The notes: generated by a model from the sequence alone, not told the origin. 64,000 nucleotides of DNA from JBBAGC01 sp964491265 (GCA_964491265.1 CAZBFP010000019.1:3749-67748); one strand, 5' to 3'; counted from the first letter of the stretch, positions 9,379 through 17,433 are shown. A program made the numbers and translations.

Positions 9379-9412
9379 GGGAGAACAAGGGGTTGCAACC
9401 CCTTGTTCTCCC
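9379..9412. repeat. Perfect 34-base palindrome at the end of repeat copy 2
   Basis: Two 17-base halves are exact reverse complements around TTGCAA. Relative to copy 1 the outer arm reads GGGAGAAC instead of GGAGGAAC, and the opposite arm is changed to match (GTTCTCCC versus GTTCCTCC). Confidence 0.9.
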
Positions 9413-9446
9413 TCGCCCCGCCTACCGGCGTGCCCTCCCCGCAGGA

Positions 9447-9675
9447 ACTCATTCACTTGGATACGGTTGATGAATTCATAATTTCTCTTGGTGATAAATA
9501 TGAAATTATATCTGATAGGAGCAGAAAAGCTACCATAGAAAATAATATAATTCATAGGGAATTCTTAAAAAACTTAGAAAAGATAGGTTATATTTCAAGC
9601 TTTTCAGAAGTAGATACAGGATTTAGAATTAATCACAAAAGAATGATTGATCAGCTGAAACAAAAAAATGAGTAG
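9447..9675 (+). pseudogene. C-terminal remnant of an unidentified gene, truncated by the repeat
   Basis: An open frame of about 75 residues (ELIHLDTVDEFIISLGDKYE at its start, ending KRMIDQLKQKNE) has normal, charged, protein-like composition. Upstream of about 9446 the frame runs into repeat sequence (the GCCTACCGGCG block also present near 19740), giving an implausible Pro-rich start. There is no SD or good start. The natural reading is a gene whose 5' part was lost when the repeat arrived. I do not recognise the family; it may alternatively be expressed as a short protein. Confidence 0.45.
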
Positions 9676-9712
9676 CGATTCCTAGTGCGCCCCCACACCG
9701 GGCAATAATATA

Positions 9713-9904
9713 TCAAAAAGTAACAAAAGCCTTGCTCGCATTTTCAGCAGCTTTACTTTCATTTCTTCGGGATCTTCGATCCGCCTTATCTATCTTTTGC
9801 TGGATACGCTCATTGACTTTTCTGGTTTGAGCAGAAGACAGACTCTTCAATACCACTTTATCTTTATCAAGTTCTTTAACCGGATTAGACCAATCAATAG
9901 ACAT
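9713..9904 (-). CDS. Small charged protein of unknown function, third gene of the type IIG operon
   Basis: Encodes 63 residues, very hydrophilic and Lys/Arg/Glu rich (VNERIQQKIDKADRRSRRNE), predicted helical, with the opening MSIDWSNPVKELDKDKVVLK. The ATG at 9904 has GGAG eight bases upstream, and the gene begins 14 bases after the stop of the peptidase candidate, so co-transcription is likely. No family is recognised. In this position it could be an accessory, inhibitor or DNA-binding partner of the restriction-modification operon, which is speculation. Confidence 0.6.
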   Translation of the reverse strand: MSIDWSNPVKELDKDKVVLKSLSSAQTRKVNERIQQKIDKADRRSRRNESKAAENASKAFVTF

Positions 9905-9918
9905 TGTAATCTCCTTTA

Positions 9919-11445
9919 TTAATAGGGATTAAAATTATTCCAGGAACCTTTAAGATTATTCCTGTATAAACTGAAACTGCCCCATGTACATTTAACAAAT
10001 TCATAGTCATTTTGGTTATTTTTGTCAAGTCTTCTTTCATCATGATAATAAAAGATTACAGAATCTTTATTTTGTCCACCAGTAGCATCTATAATAACAA
10101 TTCCCTTTGCAAGTTCTTTTTTATACAAACTATTGTCAGAAATTTCTCCTATCCAGATAAATTTAGGGAAAGCTGTATATATAAGCTTCAACATCATTTC
10201 TTTCTTAATATACGGCATTTCCGATAGCCTTTTTTTAAAAGATTTGGCAGATGTAAGAAAAAATCTAACAATATAGGGATTCTCTTTATCATTTGCTTTC
10301 AGGCCAATTTCCTGATCAGTAATTACAGATTCAAAGGTCTGATAAGCTTTTTCTGCATCAAGATATATTTTATTATACAATGGAGCTATAAAATATTTAA
10401 TTTTCAAGTCCTGCATTTTGCTGCTACGGTATAGTATCCCGGGATTATCAATCGGAACTGATTCAAAAGGATTAAGATTATCATCCATTATTACTATATT
10501 ATCACAGCTTGACCCGGTATCATTAATAAATATTTTTGACTTCCCAGATTCATTTACATCTCTTGTTTTACTATTTTTCAGCAGAAAATTTTCTTCATGC
10601 CCTATCGCAACCAAAGCATGACCATCGCCTTTATCATTATTCAAGCCCAGAACAACCGGGATTCCAGATTCAATATAATAGTATAAATACCTATTAAAAA
10701 TACCAGCATCCTTTCCCCTATAATTATCTCTAAAGTATATTTTTGTAGAAAAACCGAACTCTTTTATTGCCTGGGAAATCTGAAAAATTGTTAAACCATC
10801 GGATGGAAGCAGTCTTCTAAACGAGTTTTTAGCAAGATTATCTGTAATATGGGAGGGAAGTACGGGCTTATATTCTTTATATCTTGCGGAGTAATACTCA
10901 ATGAGCATCCAGATTGATGATTCCGCACATGTCATTGTTTCACTATCCTGACTAATATGAGAAAACCCTGAACAGTTCAGTTGATGACAACCGAGTAGTA
11001 TTTTTTCGTGTGCTAGCGCAGATAAAATATTCTTACTTTTTTTCTTAATAGCCATTGGAGAGATAAAAGACCTGCCCAAAGGACAGCTTTCAATAGGACG
11101 TATAATAAAGTATCCGAGTATGTTTTCCTGAAGATATTCATAATCTTCGGAATTGATAAAATTTTCTTTTTTAACTGCTGACGCAAATATAGAAATTCTT
11201 ATACAATCACGATTATAAATTTTATACTTGGAAGAGAAATAATTATAATAGCTATCCCTGTAGACCTTATCAACATAAGGATACTCAAGATAATAATATA
11301 AATCATTCTGCAGATTATCTACATACTTTATTACACGATCTAAATTAAAGTCCTTTTTTATCCAGATTTTATCAACAAGAGTTTTTATATTATCCTTTAA
11401 GTCTTTTTTACTCAAACAGGCACAAATAATTTCTCTCGAATACAT
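9919..11445 (-). CDS. Papain-like (C39-like) cysteine peptidase candidate coupled to type IIG enzyme
   Basis: A protein of 508 residues from the ATG at 11445; a GTG one codon earlier is possible. The N-terminal ~150 residues are Tyr-rich with YFIIRPIESCPLGRS. The core holds HISQDSETMTCAESSIWMLI (candidate nucleophile Cys near residue 173), then FRRLLPSDGLTIFQISQAIK, then GIPVVLGLNNDKGDGHALVA (candidate His near 276) and IVIMDDNLNPF (candidate Asp/Asn near 321-323). Cys-His-Asp in this order is the papain/C39 arrangement. Proteins with a Cys-Ala-x-x-S motif followed by LPSDGLT recur in bacteria as uncharacterised, as far as I recall. Start and upstream stop overlap as TGATG, with GGAGGGGG upstream, so translation is coupled to the restriction-modification gene. 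Function in the operon is unknown. Confidence 0.8.
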   Translation of the reverse strand: MYSREIICACLSKKDLKDNIKTLVDKIWIKKDFNLDRVIKYVDNLQNDLYYYLEYPYVDKVYRDSYYNYFSSKYKIYNRDCIRISIFASAVKKENFINSEDYEYLQENILGYFIIRPIESCPLGRSFISPMAIKKKSKNILSALAHEKILLGCHQLNCSGFSHISQDSETMTCAESSIWMLIEYYSARYKEYKPVLPSHITDNLAKNSFRRLLPSDGLTIFQISQAIKEFGFSTKIYFRDNYRGKDAGIFNRYLYYYIESGIPVVLGLNNDKGDGHALVAIGHEENFLLKNSKTRDVNESGKSKIFINDTGSSCDNIVIMDDNLNPFESVPIDNPGILYRSSKMQDLKIKYFIAPLYNKIYLDAEKAYQTFESVITDQEIGLKANDKENPYIVRFFLTSAKSFKKRLSEMPYIKKEMMLKLIYTAFPKFIWIGEISDNSLYKKELAKGIVIIDATGGQNKDSVIFYYHDERRLDKNNQNDYEFVKCTWGSFSLYRNNLKGSWNNFNPY

Positions 11446-14400
11446 CACTCCCCCTCCACAATCCGAATCTCATCCTCAGTGAGGCTGTAGAGTTCATACA
11501 CCAGGCGGTCGATCTGTTTGTCGATTGCATCAATTTTCTGTTGGATCAATTTTTTGTCGCTGTCGGATTTTGCTGTGTGGAGTTGTTTTTGTGATTCGAG
11601 CATTGAATCGACTACACTCGAAAATTGTTCAGGGTATTCTTCGATAATTGGTATTTGTGCCAGATATTGATAAATGAACCTTAAATATCCGCCTCTGTAT
11701 GTTGACGACATACCCTGATAAAAAAATGTTACAAGCTTGGAATTTAAAATACCTAGCAGCTCAACCGAATCTGAACTGATTATATATGCAGTGTTAACGC
11801 AGTATATTCCTCCATTTAAATCAAAAGCAAAATTCCCTCGCAATGAGATATCCGGCAGCATTATTTTTTCTTTCTCGAACTCATCATAATAATCAACAGC
11901 GTCTTGTATTTCATACCATTTATATTTACCCGGTTTTCTTCCGGGCCAGTTTTCACCTTTCCAGCCTTCTGGTTTCGGCATCAGATTTTCTTTAAATTGC
12001 AGCAGGTACTTTTCTATTGCAGGGTATTTTTTTATATCAATACCCCGTCTGGTGAATATCAAATATTTCCCAGTCTCAAGTGCTGCATACCTCTTGATAT
12101 CCCTCCCTGCAAGAAAGGGCTTAATTATCTCCGCGCTTTTAGGGTCTTCTGTAATAAGCCTTTTTTTTATTTCTTCATCAATTACGAATGCGGCATTATA
12201 TCCGGTTTTGATACCGTAATAAATTTTCCCCTCAACATACTGCTCAAGGGGCACACCTTTACTTTTAATCTTTTCAAGCAGATCAAGCTCAGCTGTATTT
12301 GTCAGGTTCCACCCCTCAGGAGAGAGTCTTTCCTGGTCTACATCAAATTTTCTGCTTTGCACATATTCACCGAGTGAATTAAAATTGAGGTCATCAACAT
12401 TTACTGCTGAGAACTTTCCTGAAGGCTCCCCCTTCCTTATGCAGAAAATACATGGATATGTTGTTGCCTGCTGAAATACAGGTAAATCCCCAAAATCAAT
12501 TATCTCAACTATATCTTTCTTAGAAAGCCACTCCCTTAAATTCTTAGCGTAGTTTGCCCTCATCCACTTGTTTGCAACAATGTAACTAAAAAGCCCGTCT
12601 TTTTTCAGCAGATTAAAACCCTTCTCCATAAAACATACATAAAGATCAGCAGTCCCCTGAAATGTTTTATAATGCTTCTGAAAATAATCCTTCGATTCCG
12701 AAAGAAGCTCCTGCCTCACATAAGGCGGATTCCCTATAACACAATCAAATCCCCACGGTTCGGCTGCGCTCACCGTACCACCGGCTTCGCTCACCGACCG
12801 TTTAACTTCACTGCCAGCTTGTTTACCTCCACGCTCCCTGAGCGTAGCCGAAGGGAACTCCTTCTCCCAGTCAAATACATTAACCTTTCGCATCTCCTCT
12901 GTGCCGAACATGGTAAGGTTTTTATCAGCATAGTAATCGCTCCCGATAAGCGAATTCCCGCACTTGATATTACACGACAAATCAGGGAGCAGGTGCATCT
13001 GTTCTGTTTTAAAGAGCTGGTCCTTATACTCAAGATTTTCATCCTCAAGAACTTTAAGTAAAAGAGAAAGCTTTGTTACCTCAACAGCCTGCTGGTCTAT
13101 ATCCACACCAAAAATATTATTAACAAGAATCTGCGACTTAACCTTAGTGGAAAGCTTAAAGCTGTTTTCCCCGGACTCATATATTATTCCGGCAGAGAGA
13201 GCCTTTTCGCGCCGTGTTTTATTTTTCAGGTAATACTCAAGATGATAGCGGAGAAGGTAATTATAGGCACCAATAAGAAAAGACCCGGAACCGCAGGCAG
13301 GGTCGAGAATTTTTATTTCACTCACCTCTTCCGGAGTTAAGGGCTTCGCTCCTTTATCTACCTTGCCCCCTTTGGGGGTTAGGGGGCCTGCGGAACGGTT
13401 GTTCAGCTTGACACCCACAGTGTTTTCAACAATATAATCTACAATATAATCAGGGGTGTAGTAGACCCCGCCAGCCTTGCGCACTTCCGGCTTTTCTTCA
13501 ATTTCTATAGAATGGCCAAACTTTGTTTTACGGGAGAACCTTATGGTTTTGCCAAGAAACTGCTCGTAGGCATGGCCTAAAATTTCAATTGGTAAAACAG
13601 AAAACTCATATGGGCACTGGGGCGGATACATTTCATCAATTATTTCTTTAAGGACCTTATCATCAATATTGAGCGCCATCATCCAGTCTTCGGAAAGAAA
13701 GAGGCTGGAGTTGTATTTCAAGTCAGCTGTGACAAATATGTTGCATAGCCGGATATAAATATCCTTTTCACCAGTGAGTTCAAAAAGAAGGTTAGGCTTT
13801 TCTATAAGCCTGTCTTCTGCTATGCGCAGGAATATGAGGCGGTCAATAAGCTTCTGCACAACTATGTTAAGATTGTACTCGTCAATATCCTCATTTTTAA
13901 GGGCAATGCTTTCGGCCAGTTTTTCCCGCCACCTGTTAAGGAGGTCAAGGAATCCCCTGTCAACTGAAGTTGTACCCTTTTTGTTTGCCTCAACATATTT
14001 ATTAAAGCTGCCGCTTAATACTGCCTGCTTGCCGAATGTATTTAATAAAAAATCGTAGTTGCTGCTGTAATCCTGAATTTTGCACGGTGAAAAGAGTTCA
14101 TCATAGGTGCAGTAAAACACCCTGGCTGTGTGGGCGCTGTCCTTTTTGTCCGGCTTTATTCTTGTGTCATAAACTGCAATCTCTTCAAAGTCGGTGAGTA
14201 TGGAGAGGGCAAGCCCCCTGGTGTGGGCATACCTGCGGAGCTGAAGTGCAGGTGCAGGATCGTTTTTTATATCAACTGAAGGCTTTTTGGCCTCTACATA
14301 AAATACAATGTGAGGGCCTATTCGGAAGGAGTAGTCAGGTGCTTTACGGTTACCATCTATTACGATTTTGTCCTCCCGCACCACTTCGCGGAACTGTTCA

Positions 14401-14564
14401 ATTATTTTCTGCTCATTGTACATGTCCCAGCCCAGGGAGGAGAAAAATACATCTATAAAATCGGCGCGGGTTTTATACTCATCGTACTTTCCGCTTTTGT
14501 AGTCCTTTATATTCTTTTTAAAAAATTCTATCCGCTCTTTCAGCTGTTCAAGGGTAGCGCTCAT
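11445..14564 (-). CDS. Type IIG restriction enzyme / N6-adenine DNA methyltransferase (Eco57I-like)
   Basis: A single polypeptide of 1039 residues combining cleavage and methylation. The N-terminus (1-170) has a PD-(D/E)XK pattern: PD at 76-77 and EAKKPS at 91-96. The methyltransferase core has motif I LDPACGSGSFLIG near residue 420 and motif IV NPPYVRQE at 612. A target-recognition region with the TaqI-like C-terminal pattern follows, and the tail is IDRLVYELYSLTEDEIRIVE. Two stretches (about 387-408 and 568-603) look inserted and correspond to genome repeat sequence read in frame. The frame is intact. The gene leads a three-gene operon with the peptidase candidate and a small protein. The recognition site is not predictable. 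Confidence 0.93.
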   Translation of the reverse strand: MSATLEQLKERIEFFKKNIKDYKSGKYDEYKTRADFIDVFFSSLGWDMYNEQKIIEQFREVVREDKIVIDGNRKAPDYSFRIGPHIVFYVEAKKPSVDIKNDPAPALQLRRYAHTRGLALSILTDFEEIAVYDTRIKPDKKDSAHTARVFYCTYDELFSPCKIQDYSSNYDFLLNTFGKQAVLSGSFNKYVEANKKGTTSVDRGFLDLLNRWREKLAESIALKNEDIDEYNLNIVVQKLIDRLIFLRIAEDRLIEKPNLLFELTGEKDIYIRLCNIFVTADLKYNSSLFLSEDWMMALNIDDKVLKEIIDEMYPPQCPYEFSVLPIEILGHAYEQFLGKTIRFSRKTKFGHSIEIEEKPEVRKAGGVYYTPDYIVDYIVENTVGVKLNNRSAGPLTPKGGKVDKGAKPLTPEEVSEIKILDPACGSGSFLIGAYNYLLRYHLEYYLKNKTRREKALSAGIIYESGENSFKLSTKVKSQILVNNIFGVDIDQQAVEVTKLSLLLKVLEDENLEYKDQLFKTEQMHLLPDLSCNIKCGNSLIGSDYYADKNLTMFGTEEMRKVNVFDWEKEFPSATLRERGGKQAGSEVKRSVSEAGGTVSAAEPWGFDCVIGNPPYVRQELLSESKDYFQKHYKTFQGTADLYVCFMEKGFNLLKKDGLFSYIVANKWMRANYAKNLREWLSKKDIVEIIDFGDLPVFQQATTYPCIFCIRKGEPSGKFSAVNVDDLNFNSLGEYVQSRKFDVDQERLSPEGWNLTNTAELDLLEKIKSKGVPLEQYVEGKIYYGIKTGYNAAFVIDEEIKKRLITEDPKSAEIIKPFLAGRDIKRYAALETGKYLIFTRRGIDIKKYPAIEKYLLQFKENLMPKPEGWKGENWPGRKPGKYKWYEIQDAVDYYDEFEKEKIMLPDISLRGNFAFDLNGGIYCVNTAYIISSDSVELLGILNSKLVTFFYQGMSSTYRGGYLRFIYQYLAQIPIIEEYPEQFSSVVDSMLESQKQLHTAKSDSDKKLIQQKIDAIDKQIDRLVYELYSLTEDEIRIVEGE
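12757..12862. repeat. Repeat-derived insertion inside the type IIG gene, before NPPY
   Basis: This stretch contains CGGCTGCGCTCACCG, CGGCTTCGCTCACCG and CCTGAGCGTAGCCGAAGGG. These resemble the intergenic CCTGAGC...CGAAG palindrome found near 25303, 48777 and 48836. It encodes about 35 residues rich in Ser, Gly, Arg and Ala between KEFP and GFDCVIGNPPY, where related methyltransferases have only a short linker. The frame is preserved. Confidence 0.6.
13335..13405. repeat. Repeat-derived insertion inside the type IIG gene, before motif I
   Basis: Contains CCCCCTTTGGGGGTTAGGGGG, built on the CCCCCTTTGGGGG core that occurs intergenically at 18094-18117 and 18387-18410. It is read in frame as RSAGPLTPKGGKVDKGAKPL just upstream of the SAM-binding motif. 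It probably forms a surface loop. Confidence 0.55.
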
Positions 14565-14757
14565 TTTTCTCTCTCTGGATGCGGGATTTTACAAATATTT
14601 TCTGTTAACCGGTGACTTATTCTATCATTAGAGTTTAGAGATGTCAACTTTTAAAATGATAAGGGGGGATGAGCATCTTTTCAAAGATTAAACACTCTAT
14701 TTTGCAGAAGTGATCAGGACAGCAACGAGGGATATTTAATATAGTATTCAGGTGCAG

Positions 14758-14788
14758 TACCTTAGCCTGACAAAGTCAGGCTAAGGTA
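14758..14788. repeat. Perfect 14-bp-stem hairpin in the type IIG/metF divergent region
   Basis: Arms TACCTTAGCCTGAC and GTCAGGCTAAGGTA flank an AAA loop; TTTT follows on the plus strand. It looks like an intrinsic terminator, but no plus-strand gene lies upstream of it. It may be a relic or regulatory. Confidence 0.8.
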
Positions 14789-14819
14789 TTTTGACTGGCT
14801 CGTCAACTCTTTTTCGGGA

Positions 14820-14852
14820 TTTGAAAACGACAGACAGTCTGTCGTTTTCAAA
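14820..14852. repeat. Second hairpin, 16-base arms around one base
   Basis: Arms TTTGAAAACGACAGAC and GTCTGTCGTTTTCAAA are separated by a single A. It follows the first hairpin by about 30 bases. The remainder of 14565-15427 contains AT-rich sequence and the GC-rich island described separately. Confidence 0.8.
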
Positions 14853-14979
14853 ATATCTGTATATTATGTTAATTAAAATTTTAGTATTAATAATTATATA
14901 GCATTACTTTTTTTTGAGGTTTATTCAACTAAGCTTGTTTCAGCTGTTTCGGTTTCGTTCAACACAAGTACGTTCAGGA

Positions 14980-15240
14980 AGCGTGGGAGAGAGTGATTAT
15001 TGAGTATCGGCAACCACACGCTCGTTGAGCGCAGCCGAAACGAGCGAAGGAAAAAGTAAAAGTACCCGCGTAAGGGATGGAGGCGTTACCCCGCAGCGGG
15101 CAGGGGGAACCGCAGGGGCGCATGGCAATGCGCCCTGGAATGGCAATGCGTATCATAAATTATAACAGGTATCTGCAATGGCAATAGAGCCCGCGAGGAG
15201 TTTAAGCCGAGAGCCCGGCCCTGTTGTGACATGGATGCAT
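14980..15240. other. GC-rich non-coding island upstream of metF
   Basis: A block with much higher GC than its flanks and many short internal repeats (TGGCAATGCG twice, CCGCAGCGGGCAGGGGG, CGCAGGGGCGCATGGCAATGCGCC). No ORF of coding quality was found. It resembles a structured intergenic repeat seen in assorted bacterial genomes (GTAAGGGATGGAGGCG core, from memory). It could be a repeat element or a structured RNA; sequence alone does not decide. Confidence 0.4.
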
Positions 15241-15427
15241 TTATTTTTTTATTACACTGAAATAAAGGTACTCCCGGTTTTTGCGCCTTTTTAAGGCGCC
15301 TCCTTTAAATGGAACATAAGGGGTACGCCCTTAGTAAAAAAAATTTCACCCTGCAGATATATTAATATTTTATTGACACTTTTTTTAATAAATTCCCTGA
15401 TTATTAAAATCAATGAGGATAATATAG

Positions 15428-16318
15428 ATGCATATTAAAGAAATTTTGAACAATAACAGAATCGCTTTCAGCTTTGAATTTTTTCCCCCTAAAACCGAGG
15501 CTTCATCCGCGGCACTTTTTGAAACTATTTCGGAGCTTACATCACTTAAGCCTGCTTATGTGAGCGTTACCTATGGAGCTGGAGGATCTACACGGGATCT
15601 TACTCACGACCTGGTTGTAAAAATTCAGAACGAAACAGAGATTACGGTTGTTTCACATCTCACCTGCGTGGGATCCACACAGGATGAAATCCGCTCTGTG
15701 CTTTCAAGATACAGGGAAAAAAATATTGAAAATATTATGGTACTTAGAGGGGACCCCCCTGCAGGGAGCAGCAGCTTTGTAAGGACCGAAGGGGGCTTTG
15801 AATTTGCAGGGGATCTTGTGGCTTTTATTAAACTGCACTTCCCGGAAATGGGTATTGGAGTTGCCGGTTTTCCTGAAGGGCATCCGGAAACTCCTAACAG
15901 AATGATTGAGATGGATAACCTGAAACGTAAGGTTGACCAGGGGGCGGACTACATATGCACCCAGTTTTTTTTCAACAATGATGATTTTTACGATTTCAGG
16001 GAGCGCTGCGAAATAGCCGGAATCAAGGTCCCCATAATTGCAGGGATTATGCCCATCTCCTCGATTAAGGGGATGCACCGCATGGCTGAGCTTGCCCTGG
16101 GTACCCGTTTCCCTGCAAAGCTTTTAAAAGCCCTTGCCAGGGCTGAGGATGACAGCTATGTTGAAAAGGTGGGGATCCACTGGGCAACCCAGCAGGTTAC
16201 TGACCTTATTGATAATAATGTGAGGGGGGTGCATTTTTACACCCTTAATAAATCAAAGGCAACAAGGGAGATTTACTCTTCACTGGGTATTTCAAGTTCA
16301 ACTACTTTAAACAGATAG
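15428..16318 (+). CDS. metF: Methylenetetrahydrofolate reductase
   Basis: Reduces 5,10-methylene-THF to 5-methyl-THF with an FAD cofactor, feeding methionine synthesis or a Wood-Ljungdahl methyl branch. Its 296 residues are full length for the bacterial enzyme. Seen motifs are FSFEFFPPKTE (Glu17 matches the catalytic Glu of E. coli MetF), YVSVTYGAGGSTRD, HLTCVGST, ENIMVLRGDPP, GVAGFPEGHPE and DYICTQFFFNND. The ATG is preceded by GAGGAT. No methionine synthase or C-terminal SAM domain is nearby. The next gene, pta, has its own promoter 16 bases downstream of the metF stop, so they are probably separate units. Confidence 0.97.
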   Translation: MHIKEILNNNRIAFSFEFFPPKTEASSAALFETISELTSLKPAYVSVTYGAGGSTRDLTHDLVVKIQNETEITVVSHLTCVGSTQDEIRSVLSRYREKNIENIMVLRGDPPAGSSSFVRTEGGFEFAGDLVAFIKLHFPEMGIGVAGFPEGHPETPNRMIEMDNLKRKVDQGADYICTQFFFNNDDFYDFRERCEIAGIKVPIIAGIMPISSIKGMHRMAELALGTRFPAKLLKALARAEDDSYVEKVGIHWATQQVTDLIDNNVRGVHFYTLNKSKATREIYSSLGISSSTTLNR

Positions 16319-16333
16319 AAAGCGCATTAATTC

Positions 16334-16363
16334 TTGACACATAGTATCAGTTTGTTCTATTAT
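16334..16363 (+). promoter_or_regulatory. Sigma-70-type promoter for pta
   Basis: TTGACA at 16334-16339 and TATTAT at 16358-16363 with an 18-base spacer, about 75 bases before the pta ATG. The -35 is perfect and the -10 has five of six consensus bases. Confidence 0.6.
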
Positions 16364-16437
16364 TAAACAGCAGTTAAATGATTATAAAAAAATGAATATG
16401 TTTCAAAAATAAAAAAATATATTATGAGGAGTCTGTT

Positions 16438-17433
16438 ATGAATTTTGTTGAAAAGATGAAAGAAAAAGCAAAAAACGCGGGGAAAAAACTTGTCCTTGCT
16501 GAAGGTACTGAGCCGAGAACTATCAAGGCTGCAAGAATCATTATTGATGAAAAAATCTCTCCTGAGGTTTTCCTTGTTGGTAAGAAAGAGGATATTGAAA
16601 AAACTGCTGCTGCTGAAGGTATCAAACTTGACGGCATTACTCTTGTTGATCCAGCATCTTCTGATAACAAGGCTGAATACTCCAGCGCCTTTTTTGAACT
16701 GAGAAAGCATAAGGGTGTTACTGAGGAAGAGGCTGCTAAAGCGATCCAGGATAACCTGAGATGGGGAGCCATGATGGTTAAAAGGGGCCATGCTGATGCT
16801 ATGATAGCTGGCGCTGAAAACTCCACTGGAAAGGTTCTTCTTGCAGGTTTCAATGTAATAGGAACTTCTCCAGGTGTTAAATCCGCTTCTTCATGCTTTG
16901 TTATGGATATGCCTGACAAAAAGTGGGGACAGGAGGGCATGATGATTTTTGCTGACTGTGCTACTATTCCTGATCCAACTGCTGAGCAGCTTGCGGAAAT
17001 CGCTATTCAGTCTGCTGAATCGTGCCGCACATACCTTAACACTGAGCCTGTTGTTGCGCTCCTCTCCTTCTCTACCAAGGGATCTGCAAAACATGAAAAC
17101 GTGGACAAGGTTGTTAAGGCTCTTGAAATCATTAAGGAGAGAGCCCCTGATCTTAAGGTTGACGGCGAGCTTCAGCTCGATGCTGCTATTGTTGAATCTG
17201 TGGGCAAGTCTAAAGCTCCCGGTTCTGATGTTGCGGGTAAAGCCAACACTCTTATTTTCCCCGATCTTCAGTCAGGAAATATCGGCTACAAACTGGTTCA
17301 GAGAATGGCTAATGCAGGCGCATACGGCCCCTTCCTCCAGGGTTTTGCCCAGCCTATTACCGACCTTTCAAGGGGATGTTCTGTTGATGATATAGTAAAC
17401 ACTGCTGCTGTTACTCTTGCACAGGCAAAATAG
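16438..17433 (+). CDS. pta: Phosphate acetyltransferase
   Basis: Interconverts acetyl-CoA and acetyl phosphate. With acetate kinase, which is not in this window, it makes ATP during fermentation. Its 331 residues match the short Pta form that lacks the N-terminal regulatory domain. Motifs include LVLAEGTEPRT, GAENSTGKVLLAGF, DCATIPDPTAEQLAEIA, LSFSTKGSAKHE, DGELQLDAAIV and NTLIFPDLQSGNIGYKL. GAGGAG sits just before the ATG. Codon choice leans to T-ending codons (CTT, GCT, GTT) more than in neighbours, consistent with high expression. It has a near-consensus promoter. Confidence 0.97.
   Translation: MNFVEKMKEKAKNAGKKLVLAEGTEPRTIKAARIIIDEKISPEVFLVGKKEDIEKTAAAEGIKLDGITLVDPASSDNKAEYSSAFFELRKHKGVTEEEAAKAIQDNLRWGAMMVKRGHADAMIAGAENSTGKVLLAGFNVIGTSPGVKSASSCFVMDMPDKKWGQEGMMIFADCATIPDPTAEQLAEIAIQSAESCRTYLNTEPVVALLSFSTKGSAKHENVDKVVKALEIIKERAPDLKVDGELQLDAAIVESVGKSKAPGSDVAGKANTLIFPDLQSGNIGYKLVQRMANAGAYGPFLQGFAQPITDLSRGCSVDDIVNTAAVTLAQAK

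Larger units (their letters stand above)
8929..9412. repeat. Long direct repeat, copy 2 (about 0.48 kb)
   Basis: Second copy of the repeat at 6970-7502, same orientation, about 1.96 kb apart start to start. It differs by scattered substitutions, lacks the ~55-base internal duplication, and has an extra CAGTCC near 9286. It also carries a type IIG 3' fragment (minus strand, about 9301-9374) and ends in a palindrome. The stretch 8612-8928 before it holds only AT-rich sequence with no gene I can support. Confidence 0.9.

Noticed and set aside
12672..13061. Plus-strand frame of 129 residues opposite the type IIG gene
   Set aside because: Antisense of an intact, conserved enzyme and crossing the repeat insertion.
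15373..15407. Sigma-70 promoter for metF starting with TTGACA at 15373
   Set aside because: No acceptable -10 box lies 16-18 bases downstream; the -35-like hexamer alone is not enough.
16363..16940. Two overlapping minus-strand frames of 142 and 172 residues opposite pta
   Set aside because: They are antisense shadows of a highly conserved enzyme, low in complexity and Ser-rich, without SD.
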